64,000 bases of DNA from Adhaeribacter arboris (GCF_003023845.1 NZ_PYFT01000001.1:6634001-6698000), one strand, 5' to 3'; positions 40,001-47,452 are shown, counted from the stretch's first letter. A program made the numbers and translations. The notes: a model not told the origin generated them from the sequence alone.

Positions 40001-40299
40001 ATGCGGTAGAGTCGGCGAAAGAAGCGGCGGCTCTGCGGCTACGTCCAATTCTAATGACCAGTTTGGCTATGGTAGCGGGTATGATTCCGATGGCTTCGGG
40101 TTTAGGCGAAGGTGGGGATCAGGCTTCTCCTTTGGGGCGGGCGGTAATTGGCGGGTTAATTGCCTCCACCTTGGCGGCCTTGCTTATTTTACCCCTGGTT
40201 TTTGCCTGGATTCAAGGGAATTCCAGCACCCAATCGGTATCCTTAGATCCGGAAGATAAAGAGAGTAAATATTATATTCCTTCCTTGCATGAGAGTTAA
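37045..40299 (+). CDS. RND family efflux pump, inner membrane subunit
   Basis: 1084 residues, normal for AcrB/CzcA-type transporters. Twelve membrane helices in the usual plan: one near 12-30, a group near 335-490, a second set from about 555 and 900-1050. Seen: KIDIFPDLNLPVIYI after TM1, GILVDESTVTIENI in TM4 with the proton-relay region, and RLRPILMTSLAMVAGMIPMA near the C-terminus. It drives efflux by proton antiport with the adaptor encoded next (11-bp overlap) and an outer-membrane channel whose gene upstream is frameshifted. The substrate (drug or metal) cannot be told; the intramembrane residues do not clearly mark heavy-metal type. Confidence 0.93.
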   Translation: MDLIRSALRKPITVMVMVAGLFFFGINAIRNIKIDIFPDLNLPVIYISHPFGGYTPTQMEAYFGKQYVNLMLYVAGVKSIETRNIQGLTLMKLTFYEGTNMAQAAAEVTAFTNRGQALFPPGSQPPFIMRFDASTLPVGQLVLSSPIRSNNELQDMANTYIRASFTSIPGLVTPAPFGGNVRSIVIKVDPQLLRSHNLTADQVVLAMRENNQNSPAGNVRIGNYNYLTPTNTSIKRVQDFENIPIYKGAIHNVFLRDVATIEDAADVTTSYALVNGKRSVYLAITKSADASTWEVVQNLKKALPRFQNQLPPDVKLSYEFDQSVYVINSVKSLITEGAIGAVLTGLMVLLFLGDRRGALIVILTIPTSIIAGVLFLHLFHQTINIMTLSGLSLAIGILVDESTVTIENIHQHLDMGKPKALAIWDACQEIAFPKLLILFCILAVFAPAFTMKGIPGALFLPLALAIGFSMITSYLLAQTFVPIMANWLMKDPHKTNHALTTVAGSSKSVPGGEEDTWDQKKVLLEPSKDGKLDRFEKFRLHFLHWIERMLPYRKVIVLAYVFLAIGISAFLLTIIGRDILPKVNSGQFQVRLRAPDGTRIERTEAKLVKTLGVLENLVGKENIDITSAFVGQHPGQYSTAPIYLFMSGPQEAVLQVNLSEDYHVDMDELKERFRRQIKATMPEMQLSFEPIELTDKILSQGSPTPIEVRISGKNKKLNEEYALKITRKLKGIAYLRDVQIGQAIKYPTLNINIDRNRASALGLSISDISRSLVASTSSSRFIEKNVWVDEKANQTYSVQVEVPEYNMASINDIREIPLMSNRSRPVLSDVADIEPATSYGENDNLGALPVISVTANLNQTDLGTASSDVAAAIQTLGELPRGLTIELKGLSQTLNETLDSLQSGLLVAIIVIFLMLAANFQSFKVSLVVLSTVPAVILGSLLLLLLTGSTLNLQSYMGMIMSVGVSVSNAVLLVTNAEHLRRHNGDAVESAKEAAALRLRPILMTSLAMVAGMIPMASGLGEGGDQASPLGRAVIGGLIASTLAALLILPLVFAWIQGNSSTQSVSLDPEDKESKYYIPSLHES

Positions 40300-41437
40300 T
40301 TTTTTAAAGAATAGCCATATAACTGGTAAGTTACTTTTAGGCGGTGGAGTAGTTCTGATGTCGCATTTATTTGCGTGTCATTCCACGAACAGTAAGGCCG
40401 AAGAAAAGCCGGAAGTTGTAGCCACGCCCGCCATCGAGACCATCCCGCTAAAAAAAGGAAAAATTGCTTCGGCGATGCAAATACCCGGCGAATTAGTGCC
40501 CTACCAGCAGGTAGATTTATATGCCAAGGAGAATAGTTACGTGCGCAAAATTTTGGTAGACGTGGGTTCGGAAGTAAAGCAAGGGCAGTTGCTCGTAAGC
40601 CTGGAAGCTCCCGAATTAAATTCCCGCCTAACCGAAACGCAATCGAGGTTACAATCGCAGGAAGCTTTGTATACCGCCAGTAAAGCTAACTATGACCGCT
40701 TATTGGAAACCAGTAAAACGCCCGGTACTATTTCGCCAAACGATCTGGACCAAGCCCTCGCCCGAAAAAATTCCGATTTAGCCCAACTGGAAGCAGCCCG
40801 GGCGGCTTACCAGTCCGTGGTAGCTACCCGCAATTATTTAGAAATAAGAGCGCCATTTAACGGGGTAATTACCGAGCGCAACGTGAGTCCCGGGGCTTAC
40901 GTTGGGCCGTCGGGTAAAGGTTCTGAGTTTCCGTTGCTGGTTTTGCAGGAAGAGAAAAAGCTGCGCTTAGTAGTAGCGGTACCGGAAATGTATACCGGCT
41001 TGTTAAACCCCCAGGACGAAGTAACTTTCACCGTAAAATCGCTGCCCAACGAAGAATTTAAAGCGAAGGTAAAACGCATGGCCGGCGCCCTGGATTCTAG
41101 GTTACGGGCGGAACGCCTGGAAATGGATGTGGTAAATAATAAGCGTAAACTTTTACCCGGTATGTACGCGGAGGTGAATATACCTTTACCCGCCAAAGAC
41201 AGCACTTTTGTGGTACCTGCCAGCGCCGTGGTTTCTTCTACCGAGAAAATATTTGTTATTAAAGTAGAGCACAACAAAGCGCGGTGGGTAGAAGTACAAA
41301 AAGGTCGCGCCGCCGAGGAAATAGTGGAGATTTACGGTAAATTAAATACGGGCGATCAGTTAGTAGCCGTGGCAAGCGACGAAATCCGCGATGGTTCGGT
41401 GCTCAATAATGTTAAAATGGCAAAAGCAGGGCAATAA
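40289..41437 (+). CDS. RND efflux periplasmic adaptor (membrane fusion) protein
   Basis: 382 residues, start overlapping the pump gene by 11 bases, so translationally coupled. N-terminal signal with lipobox HLFAC. The lipoyl hairpin halves are VRKILVDVGSEVKQGQLLVSLEAPELNS and RAPFNGVITERNVSPGAYVG (described in parts), separated by a coiled coil of about 85 residues. Beta-barrel and membrane-proximal domains follow, ending VASDEIRDGS. It bridges the RND pump and the outer membrane channel. Confidence 0.92.
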   Translation: MRVNFLKNSHITGKLLLGGGVVLMSHLFACHSTNSKAEEKPEVVATPAIETIPLKKGKIASAMQIPGELVPYQQVDLYAKENSYVRKILVDVGSEVKQGQLLVSLEAPELNSRLTETQSRLQSQEALYTASKANYDRLLETSKTPGTISPNDLDQALARKNSDLAQLEAARAAYQSVVATRNYLEIRAPFNGVITERNVSPGAYVGPSGKGSEFPLLVLQEEKKLRLVVAVPEMYTGLLNPQDEVTFTVKSLPNEEFKAKVKRMAGALDSRLRAERLEMDVVNNKRKLLPGMYAEVNIPLPAKDSTFVVPASAVVSSTEKIFVIKVEHNKARWVEVQKGRAAEEIVEIYGKLNTGDQLVAVASDEIRDGSVLNNVKMAKAGQ

Positions 41438-41603
41438 TACCCCATAGTATTAATTGCCTTCCATCAGGTTGATTTAAAAAATTGCTTCAACAGCGGTTTT
41501 TCAAAACCCGGTGGGTTTCATATCCTGCGTTATAGCAGCTACTTGAAACGATTGGGTATAATACCTCTAGTAATTTTCTTTTGTAAAAAAGGCAACTAAA
41601 ATA

Positions 41604-41638
41604 CGATCTACTAAAACTTGCCGCGTTTTAGTAGATCG
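41604..41638. terminator. Strong hairpin between efflux operon and array module
   Basis: Perfect 14-bp stem CGATCTACTAAAAC / GTTTTAGTAGATCG with a 7-base loop TTGCCGC. It lies downstream of the adaptor gene (plus) and of the zinc-ribbon gene (minus). U tracts are weak, so terminator function is probable rather than certain. Confidence 0.55.
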
Positions 41639-41728
41639 GGATTAAATAGCATTTATTTTTTCTCTTGTCTTAATCGGAATAGGCAAGATAAGTTTTTCGG
41701 AAAGAATTTGGGAAAGTAATAGAAGCTC

Positions 41729-42115
41729 TCAGCCTCCGGGCGGTTGCATGTATGGTTGCCCATTCACAATAAGTATTTTCTCCTCGGGCAGCAGCAAATA
41801 ACCGTAATCATAACAGAACAGGTAAGTATGCCCCTTCTGGGTCCGGTACTGATGGGTGAAGTACCGCATATCAAATCCTTGCTGTACCAGAAAGTCTACC
41901 CGGGTCGTTGTCTTTCCCCAGGGACTTGCTTTCTTGAGAATGTTGCGGTTCTGGCGCAACGCGCGGTTTATTTCCTGGAGTAGCTGCTCGGCTCCATTCT
42001 TTCTCCGCTTTTGGTTATTGTCTTGCGAACGGCACTGGTCCGAGCAGTACTTCTTATCACTTCTTCCTTTGATAGCTTGCCCACATACCAGACAAGCGGC
42101 CGCTTTTGGTTCCAT
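41729..42115 (-). CDS. Zinc-ribbon (DUF2116-like) protein divergent from the recombinase
   Basis: 128 residues. N-terminal zinc finger with CLVCGQAIKGRSDKKYCSDQC (Cys pairs about 8-11 and 24-29), a linker of basic helix, then a small domain with DFLVQQGFDMRYFTHQYRTQ and CYDYGYLLLPEEKI. DUF2116-type proteins are common in Bacteroidota and their role is unknown. It is transcribed away from the recombinase, sharing a 110-bp region with a 21-bp inverted repeat. A DNA-binding or regulatory role is inference. Confidence 0.7.
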   Translation of the reverse strand: MEPKAAACLVCGQAIKGRSDKKYCSDQCRSQDNNQKRRKNGAEQLLQEINRALRQNRNILKKASPWGKTTTRVDFLVQQGFDMRYFTHQYRTQKGHTYLFCYDYGYLLLPEEKILIVNGQPYMQPPGG

Positions 42116-42121
42116 TATCTT

Positions 42122-42175
42122 TTAACCGATTAATAAACGTTTAGAAACGGATATAAACGTTTATTAATCGGTTAA
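42122..42175. promoter_or_regulatory. 21-bp perfect inverted repeat at the recombinase promoter
   Basis: Arms 42122-42142 (TTAACCGATTAATAAACGTTT) and 42155-42175 are exact reverse complements, separated by 12 bases. Each arm contains the self-palindrome AAACGTTT. The right arm ends 15 bases before the recombinase -7 box (42191), so it covers the expected -33 zone. Likely an operator or recombinase-binding site. Confidence 0.7.
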
Positions 42176-42190
42176 GGTAAAAAGAGAGGC

Positions 42191-42198
42191 TACTTTTG
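42191..42198 (+). promoter_or_regulatory. Candidate promoter of the array recombinase
   Basis: TACTTTTG fits TAnnTTTG, 28 bases upstream of the GTG start at 42226. The -33 zone lies in the right arm of the inverted repeat and shows no clean TTTG. Confidence 0.5.
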
Positions 42199-42225
42199 TC
42201 ATTTATAGCTGAATAAGTCCTGAAG

Positions 42226-43668
42226 GTGGCTCTTTTTCCTACTTTGTATTTAAATCCTCTGGAACATCAGGGGAAAACCTTTATTAAGTTCTGGCATAAA
42301 CCCCAGCCTGCCGTGCGCCAGCGCTTACAAGCCGCGCCCTGGATTAAATACAGTCAGACGTATAAGTGCTTCGTTATGCCGCACACTCCTACGGCCATTG
42401 CGCAGACGTATAGCCATTTTGCCGGGGTAGCAACCGTGAGTACCCGCTACCTCTACCGGCCTAAACGCCTGCGGCCCAGCGAAGAAACAACTGTTCTGGC
42501 AGTTGTTCCTGCTGCCGAGCCGCTGGCCAAAGTAGCTGATTTAACGGTCGTTCGTTTAATTCCGCTGCTTCATCAAGGAAAAACCTGTATCCGGCTGAGT
42601 TACCCTTATCATCCGGAAATTACAAAGCGTCTGAAACAAAATCCCATTTGTCAGTGGCTGGCCGAGAGCCAATGTTTTGTGGTTAAAGTAAATCCGGAGC
42701 ACCTGCACCGGCTATTGGATGAACTGGCCGGAATAGCCCAGCTTTGGCTCTGTCAGACGCTGCAAGTAAAAGAAGTTTCTTTGCTGAAAAGGCTTTGGGA
42801 GCAAAGCTACCAGCAACCAGCTCTCTTTATTTCCTGTCCTTTGCCTTACCTGGAGCAGCTCTTTCTCTTAAACTATAGTCCCAACACCATCCGCACGTAT
42901 CATTCATTATTACTGCGGTTCCTGAACGGGCATGCCGCGAAGGGCTTGGAACAGATCAACTCTTTTACCGAACAACAGATTAATCAATATCACCGGGGTA
43001 TGGTGCAAAGCAAGCAGTACTCCTGTTCACTTATCAACCAAAGTATTAATGCCGTGAAATTTTACTACCACCGGGTAGTCGGCCGCCCGGAAGTAAACCT
43101 GAATCAGGTAGAACGGCCGGAAAAACCCGAGAAGTTGCCCGGTGTGCTCAGTAAAGCGGAAGTAGCCCAGATTCTGGCAGCGACCGATAATTTAAAACAT
43201 CGTTGTATGTTGCAGCTCTTGTACGCGGGAGGACTTCGGATTAGTGAAGTGATTCACTTGAAAATCACCGATGTACAATCCCAAAGGAATTTGTTGCTCA
43301 TTCGGGGAGGCAAGGGTAAGAAAGACCGTACCACCCTGCTTTCGCAAAAATTGTTACAAAGCCTAAGGGAGTATTACAAGGTGTACCGGCCCCAAATTTG
43401 GTTATTTGAAGGGCAGTTTGGCGGGCAGTACACGACCGATAGCCTCCGGCATGTTTTTAATGCCTGCGTGCAGAAAGCTGCCATTAAGACTAAAGCGACA
43501 CCGCACACCTTGCGGCATAGCTTTGCGACCCATTTACTCGAATCAGGCACCGATTTACGCTACATTCAAGCTTTGTTGGGGCACCGTAACAGCAAAACCA
43601 CGGAAATCTATACCCATATTACCACCCATGCGCTGGAAAAAATTCAGAGTCCGTTGGATAGTTTATAA
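42226..43668 (+). CDS. Tyrosine recombinase heading the cassette array
   Basis: 480 residues from a GTG (next Met is far inside). Two related N-terminal repeats (about 8-72 and 108-173), both with PLxHQGKTxI and CFV; then a SAM-like core-binding domain (about 205-290) and a catalytic domain (about 300-480). Catalytic residues: Arg338 in GGLRISE, Lys near 362, His427 and Arg430 in PHTLRHSF, His453 in LLGHRN, Tyr462 in EIYTHI; it ends SPLDSL, as IntI and many Xer-like proteins do. The IntI-specific insertion between the Lys and HxxR boxes is absent, so it is not a classical integron integrase. It reads toward the array. Confidence 0.9.
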   Translation: MALFPTLYLNPLEHQGKTFIKFWHKPQPAVRQRLQAAPWIKYSQTYKCFVMPHTPTAIAQTYSHFAGVATVSTRYLYRPKRLRPSEETTVLAVVPAAEPLAKVADLTVVRLIPLLHQGKTCIRLSYPYHPEITKRLKQNPICQWLAESQCFVVKVNPEHLHRLLDELAGIAQLWLCQTLQVKEVSLLKRLWEQSYQQPALFISCPLPYLEQLFLLNYSPNTIRTYHSLLLRFLNGHAAKGLEQINSFTEQQINQYHRGMVQSKQYSCSLINQSINAVKFYYHRVVGRPEVNLNQVERPEKPEKLPGVLSKAEVAQILAATDNLKHRCMLQLLYAGGLRISEVIHLKITDVQSQRNLLLIRGGKGKKDRTTLLSQKLLQSLREYYKVYRPQIWLFEGQFGGQYTTDSLRHVFNACVQKAAIKTKATPHTLRHSFATHLLESGTDLRYIQALLGHRNSKTTEIYTHITTHALEKIQSPLDSL

Positions 43669-43780
43669 ACTTTACTATATATTAGCTTCTGTATAATGGT
43701 ATTTAGTATGAAAATAGTAGTTCTTTTTCCAAAATACAGAAAATACCAGGTAAACAGGAAGATTATTCCTCCGTACATAG

Positions 43781-43821
43781 TGCTGATAACCGGAACAGTT
43801 CCGTATATCTGCTAGTTAGGC
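43781..43821 (+). other. attI-like insertion point of the array
   Basis: The first core site GTTAGGC (43815-43821) starts 147 bp after the recombinase stop. It has no RYYYAAC partner in an attC fold, only TGATAAC (43784-43790) and a short palindrome CGGAAC-A-GTTCCG (43791-43803). That asymmetry is what an attI rather than an attC would show. Confidence 0.55.
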
Positions 43822-44380
43822 GTAATAGGAAAAATTTGGGCTGGGAAGGAGTGGCTAAACAACTGAAATATAGCCATAAAAGCAGAAAATTAGGAGTTTC
43901 AACCCGTCTTTGACAGCTAGGTCAAAGAAGAAAAAACAGGAAAAAAGACCGGATTAAAACCGTTTTTAAGGAAGGTATTTTACCTGTTTTTGGTACTTGT
44001 TAGAATAACAATACCTGGTTGAAACGAATAAAAAATGGCTTTTATTGCCTGCTAAAAAAAAGTTTAGCCCCGTTTTTACCTCTTTTGGCCAGCCCTTTAT
44101 GGGTGTTTTATAAAAATAAAGGAGCGGGTGACTTCTCTTAGCCTCGCCTAAATGAAATCATCCCGCCTTTAGTTTTATTTCTTCATTTTTAGGAAAACGT
44201 TTGTTTCTCTTTAAAAAGCAGAGAAACCTAAAGAAGGGGAAAGCGGTAAATTTTTCCTACTATAAAGGGTAGTTCTTAAAAAATCAGCTACTTTACCTAA
44301 AAAAAGAACTACCCCGCCTAACTACACCTAAAAGACACCAAACCCCAGCCAATTGGACAAGGCGTCTTTTAGCCTTGTTC
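43815..44380 (+). mobile_element. Cassette 1: ORF-less, hairpin-rich (copy A)
   Basis: No plausible ORF. Hairpins at CTTTGAC/GTCAAAG (43908-43927), imperfect 44118-44131/44158-44170, GTTTCTCT/AGAGAAAC (44203-44227) and GGGTAGTTCTT/AAGAACTACCC (44267-44314), then attC. Its start GTTAGGCG and 3' CGCCTAAC match 8 of 8. A second copy lies at 52683. It may be a structured RNA, a promoter cassette or a terminator cassette. Confidence 0.75.
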
Positions 44381-44387
44381 GTTATGC
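44316..44387 (+). repeat. attC of cassette 1
   Basis: 72 bp: R'' GCCTAAC (44316-44322), stem ACCTAAAAGAC ... GTCTTTTAGCC, R' GTTATGC (44381-44387). Confidence 0.8.
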
Positions 44388-44415
44388 CCAATTATAAAAC
44401 ATTTATATACTCTTA

Positions 44416-45045
44416 ATGAAAACAGTTTATTTTTCGCTCATTATTCTACTTTTTTCTTCTCAATCGATTTTAGCTCAGAAAAGTAAACCATTAAATCCTA
44501 AAGGAATTTATTCCGAAATTAAGGTAGCTAAGCAGAATAAAATGATCCAGGAGCTTATTGATACTAAAACAAGTGCTAGCTCGATCGAAACAATATTCAA
44601 TAATATAAACCAGTATAATCCTCCAGTCTTGTATGTCTTTTCCCAAGCCTTGTTTGTTAACGGAGAATTACAAACAGGTATTGACTGGTATTTATTTGCT
44701 CAACTAAATGCTTTATATGATGCTAATCGGTGTTCTGATAAAACGGCAAGACAAGCAACAACTATTTTAGAATCTAAATTTAGGCCCGCTTATGAGGATT
44801 ATATTAAATCAAATAAACAGGCATACCTTGAAAGTATAGACAAAGTAGTTATGCTATTTAATAAAATCCCGCAGGACTATGATATAAGATGGATTAATCT
44901 TCATGGAATGGATGCAGTTACTACTTCACTAAGTGACGAAAAAGAAAATAAAAATGATTTAAGTTTACCTAAAGAGTCTTGGCCTGAAATAAAAGAAAAA
45001 ACAATTGGGCAATTTATTGAGGCAAATAGAAATAGTGTTAAATAA
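44416..45045 (+). CDS. Cassette 2: secreted protein, unknown
   Basis: 209 residues; signal peptide (TVYFSLIILLFSSQSILAQ, cleavage near 20). The mature part is mostly helical, with VLYVFSQALFVNGELQTGIDWYLFAQLNALYDANRC, shown here in parts, looking like Sel1/TPR-type repeats, and a Cys. No catalytic motif is recognised. The cassette starts at GTTATGCCC (44381), and the same nine bases recur inverted (GGGCATAAC) at its 3' end. Confidence 0.7.
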   Translation: MKTVYFSLIILLFSSQSILAQKSKPLNPKGIYSEIKVAKQNKMIQELIDTKTSASSIETIFNNINQYNPPVLYVFSQALFVNGELQTGIDWYLFAQLNALYDANRCSDKTARQATTILESKFRPAYEDYIKSNKQAYLESIDKVVMLFNKIPQDYDIRWINLHGMDAVTTSLSDEKENKNDLSLPKESWPEIKEKTIGQFIEANRNSVK

Positions 45046-45053
45046 ATAACTGG

Positions 45054-45119
45054 GCATAACACAATGTATAAAAAACCCTTGCTTCGCAGCAGGCTTTTCA
45101 TACACGCGGCCCGTTGGCA
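45054..45119 (+). repeat. attC of cassette 2
   Basis: 66 bp: GCATAAC ... GTTGGCA. Inner stem ATGTATAAAA / TTTTCATACA around CTTGCTTCGCAGCAGG. Related to the attC at 51638 and 56729. Confidence 0.85.
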
Positions 45120-45148
45120 GAAATTGAATAAGAAATTTTAAATACAAA

Positions 45149-45559
45149 ATGTATAAATTATATAGTACAGGCTTAATAGCACTGCTAATTACTTTTTGTT
45201 CCTGTGCGGAGCAAGGTTCATTGCAACATGATATTAAGCCTTTACTTTTTGGGAAATATGTAGATTATACTAAGAACAGAAAGTGCGAAATTGTTGAGAG
45301 ATCCCTCAACTTCAATAGTGATAGCACATTTAGCTTCCGCACCACTTGTCTAGTTGATACATCAAGGGTGACTTCGGCATTTCCAAAAAGATTCGAAGGA
45401 ACAGTAAAAAATTTAAATGATAGTACTATTATACTAAAGGTTGAGGATAAGATTTACGGTATATATAAGATTTTGTCCGATACAACATTAGAATTACAAT
45501 CTGAAAATACTTACAAACCTGTTTATACTAAGATGAAACATTACCTTGTGGCTGAATAA
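45149..45559 (+). CDS. Cassette 3: lipoprotein, unknown
   Basis: 136 residues. SPII signal with ITFCSC (Cys near 20). The mature part reads as a small beta protein with LNFNSDSTFSFRTTC and LNDSTIILKVEDKIYGIYKI, like lipocalin-like DUF domains, but I do not assign a family. Starts 36 bp after its core site and stops 42 bp before the attC. Cassette start GTTGGCAG matches its 3' CTGCCAAC. Confidence 0.7.
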   Translation: MYKLYSTGLIALLITFCSCAEQGSLQHDIKPLLFGKYVDYTKNRKCEIVERSLNFNSDSTFSFRTTCLVDTSRVTSAFPKRFEGTVKNLNDSTIILKVEDKIYGIYKILSDTTLELQSENTYKPVYTKMKHYLVAE

Positions 45560-45604
45560 AGAAGCAAAACCAACAAGAAGTGAATGTACAGGAAAATCAA
45601 CTCC

Positions 45605-45670
45605 TGCCAACAAAGCACATAAGTTATACTTCGGCTCCGCCTCGCCCACCTTATGTACAAACCGTTGGGG
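45605..45670 (+). repeat. attC of cassette 3
   Basis: 66 bp: TGCCAAC ... GTTGGGG. Stem ACATAAGTTATAC region pairs with CTTATGTAC; loop rich in CGGCTCCGCCTCG. Confidence 0.8.
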
Positions 45671-45742
45671 GAAATAAAAAACAAATTTTATGGAAAATAG
45701 ATGGTTCTTCCATCCTATATAATAACCATAAAAACCGTTGCA

Positions 45743-45961
45743 ATGATGAACAAAGGAAAAAAAACAACCGTGAATGTGTTCAAACACCTAGTACTTGTGC
45801 CACTTTTAACGACTTTTGTCTTTACGGCTTGTCAAGATAAAAAGGACGACCTAGTGCCAACCACCAAAACAAAGCCTGTTGATGAAATACGTGTAGAGGA
45901 AGAGATACCAAATACAGTAGTTGAAGAGGAAACTGTAATACCCACTGTAGTCGAAAAATAA
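45743..45961 (+). CDS. Cassette 4: small lipoprotein with acidic repeats
   Basis: 72 residues from ATGATG at 45743. SPII signal (LVPLLTTFVFTAC, Cys near 30). The mature part is a short acidic tail with repeats VEEEIPNTV and VEEETVIPTV. Directly after the TAA the same frame reads EISDVAVEK before the next stop, as if one more repeat unit had been cut off. Function unknown. Cassette start GTTGGGGG matches CCCCCAAC at its 3' end. Confidence 0.6.
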   Translation: MMNKGKKTTVNVFKHLVLVPLLTTFVFTACQDKKDDLVPTTKTKPVDEIRVEEEIPNTVVEEETVIPTVVEK

Positions 45962-46075
45962 GAGATATCAGATGTAGCAGTTGAAAAATAATGATTCTAA
46001 AAGGAATAAAGTAATTTCCAGAGCTTTTTTGAGTACCAAAATAAATACTACCTTATATAAATAAAATATTAACTC

Positions 46076-46128
46076 CCCCAACCATACCTAAAAACCACTT
46101 TGCACTTTTTAGCTAAGGAGCGTTGGGC
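46076..46128 (+). repeat. attC of cassette 4
   Basis: 53 bp, short type: CCCCAAC, stem CCTAAAAACC / GCACTTTTTAG, GTTGGGC at 46122-46128. Confidence 0.82.
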
Positions 46129-46570
46129 GTAATAGATTAAAAAATAAAATATTAGCTTTTAAATCATTTGAGTAGAATTTACCTGAGTTTTATTTGTATT
46201 AGCATAATGTTACTTTCATGTACTTCAAAGGTCGATTGTGAATACCTAGCAAATAGACTTTCTTCAGCAGAATGCAATATTATTGTTATTGAGGAGCCAA
46301 ATATAGGAAGAAGTTTCAGGCTTTGGGGTGTAAACCCTACTACTAAATACAGGGAGACTTATTATGATGAAGAAGCTTGGTACGTGTCTTTTGGTCATAA
46401 AATTGCCATTGGTGATACAGTAGTTAAAAATCCGGGAGAACTAAAGTTTTATATCCATAAAAAGGATACTGTCTTAGTTTATCCTTTTCAATGTGGTGAG
46501 AAAGTATACGAGTGAAATTACTACAGCCCAACCACGCCTAAAAACCACTCCGCGCTTTTTAGCCCAGAAC
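46122..46570 (+). mobile_element. Cassette 5 (identical to cassette 18)
   Basis: 449 bp unit repeated base-for-base at 54741-55189. Identity starts at the core site and ends inside the next core (GTTA, then TAT here versus GGC there), as expected of site-specific cassette insertion. Confidence 0.9.
46168..46515 (+). CDS. Cassette 5: lipoprotein, unknown
   Basis: 115 residues read from a TTG at 46168; the first ATG (46207) would leave only MLLSC, too short for a signal, so the TTG is preferred. SPII signal ISIMLLSC (Cys near 18), then VDCEYLANRLSSAECNIIV, two further Cys and a beta-rich end (YRETYYDEEAWYVSFGHKI). No family recognised. The same protein is encoded at 54787. Confidence 0.7.
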   Translation: MSRIYLSFICISIMLLSCTSKVDCEYLANRLSSAECNIIVIEEPNIGRSFRLWGVNPTTKYRETYYDEEAWYVSFGHKIAIGDTVVKNPGELKFYIHKKDTVLVYPFQCGEKVYE

Positions 46571-46577
46571 GTTATAT
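46526..46577 (+). repeat. attC of cassette 5
   Basis: 52 bp: GCCCAAC, stem GCCTAAAAACC / GCGCTTTTTAGCCC, GTTATAT. Same short type as the attC at 46076. Confidence 0.85.
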
Positions 46578-46585
46578 GCACCTTT

Positions 46586-47383
46586 ATGACGACAGAGCAA
46601 TACGACATAAAAACTAACATCGAAATCGGACAACAGATTTTCGAGAACTTACCCAACGACATTAGACCAGGTTGGGCTGGACTTGTTTTGTCTCGTTTTG
46701 ACCATTACATAAAAGATATTCCGACTTCTATTCTCGAACTTTATCCAATTATTGAAAACAAAGACCGTTGGAAAGAAGCACACGGACTGTTTACAAAAAT
46801 CCGAGTATTCGGACTTGAAAATAAAAATTATAAACCTGAACACTATTTAAGACTTGCAGAACTCGTTGCAAAAGTAACTTATAATGCTTCAGGACAACCC
46901 GCTCCATTTGACAGCGATAGTGGACACTATATTGCAAGTTCCGCCCTCAAAACGACCGAACATTTTGACGACAATCGACTTGAAGAAGAAGTTAAATCTG
47001 CAATCCTGTTATTTAGTCGCAACAAAAAATTCAAAGACAACTTAACAGCAGCTAAGGACTTTTTACTTTACAAAAAAATTGACGACATTCTATGGTTTGA
47101 TTGGGACCCAATCGGTGTTAATGACATGGCACCAAGAGACGAATACCAAGGCTACGTTCCTGAAATATTGGGACTTGTAAAAGCAAACGCAGGGAGACAA
47201 GAAATTGCAAAAAGACTTCACAAACTTGAAACAGAGAATATGGGAATGAGTGGAACAATTGAAAACTGTTTGACCATTGCAGACAAAATATTAGAAACAA
47301 CAGCCGAAAGAAAAGCTGAATATAACAGCACCTTGCCAAAAGCGGGGCGTTCGTGGTGGCAGAAACTTTTCGGCTCCGAATAA
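46586..47383 (+). CDS. Cassette 6: DUF1871-like protein
   Basis: 265 residues from the ATG at 46586, nine bases after the core; the frame is open further upstream, but that part lies in the attC. Soluble, no signal. N-terminal helical domain (TTEQYDIKTNIEIGQQIFEN), and a C-terminal stretch LWFDWDPIGVND ... RDEYQGYVPEILGL ... EIAKRL with the WDPIG and DEY marks of DUF1871-like proteins. Ends RSWWQKLFGSE. Its R'' partner is not found, so this cassette may no longer excise. Confidence 0.68.
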   Translation: MTTEQYDIKTNIEIGQQIFENLPNDIRPGWAGLVLSRFDHYIKDIPTSILELYPIIENKDRWKEAHGLFTKIRVFGLENKNYKPEHYLRLAELVAKVTYNASGQPAPFDSDSGHYIASSALKTTEHFDDNRLEEEVKSAILLFSRNKKFKDNLTAAKDFLLYKKIDDILWFDWDPIGVNDMAPRDEYQGYVPEILGLVKANAGRQEIAKRLHKLETENMGMSGTIENCLTIADKILETTAERKAEYNSTLPKAGRSWWQKLFGSE

Positions 47384-47395
47384 ACATTAGTATTA

Positions 47396-47452
47396 GCTTG
47401 ACAGGTTTGTGCTTCGAAAGCCCCGCCTTCGGCAAGCTGCAAAACGTTACCT
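47396..47452 (+). repeat. Degenerate attC between cassettes 6 and 7
   Basis: R' GTTACCT (47446) is good, but no GCATATAAC-like R'' partner for cassette 6 exists. GCTTGAC at 47396 is a poor substitute. A partial stem TGCTT.../AAGCTGCAAAAC remains. Confidence 0.5.

Noticed and set aside
42226-43668. Calling the recombinase IntI
   Set aside because: C-terminal SPLDSL is IntI-like but the IntI-specific insertion between the Lys and HxxR boxes is missing.
43891-43915. GTTTCAACCCGTCTTTGAC, looking like a CRISPR repeat
   Set aside because: Occurs once in each of the two copies of the ORF-less cassette; no regular spacing, spacers or cas genes.
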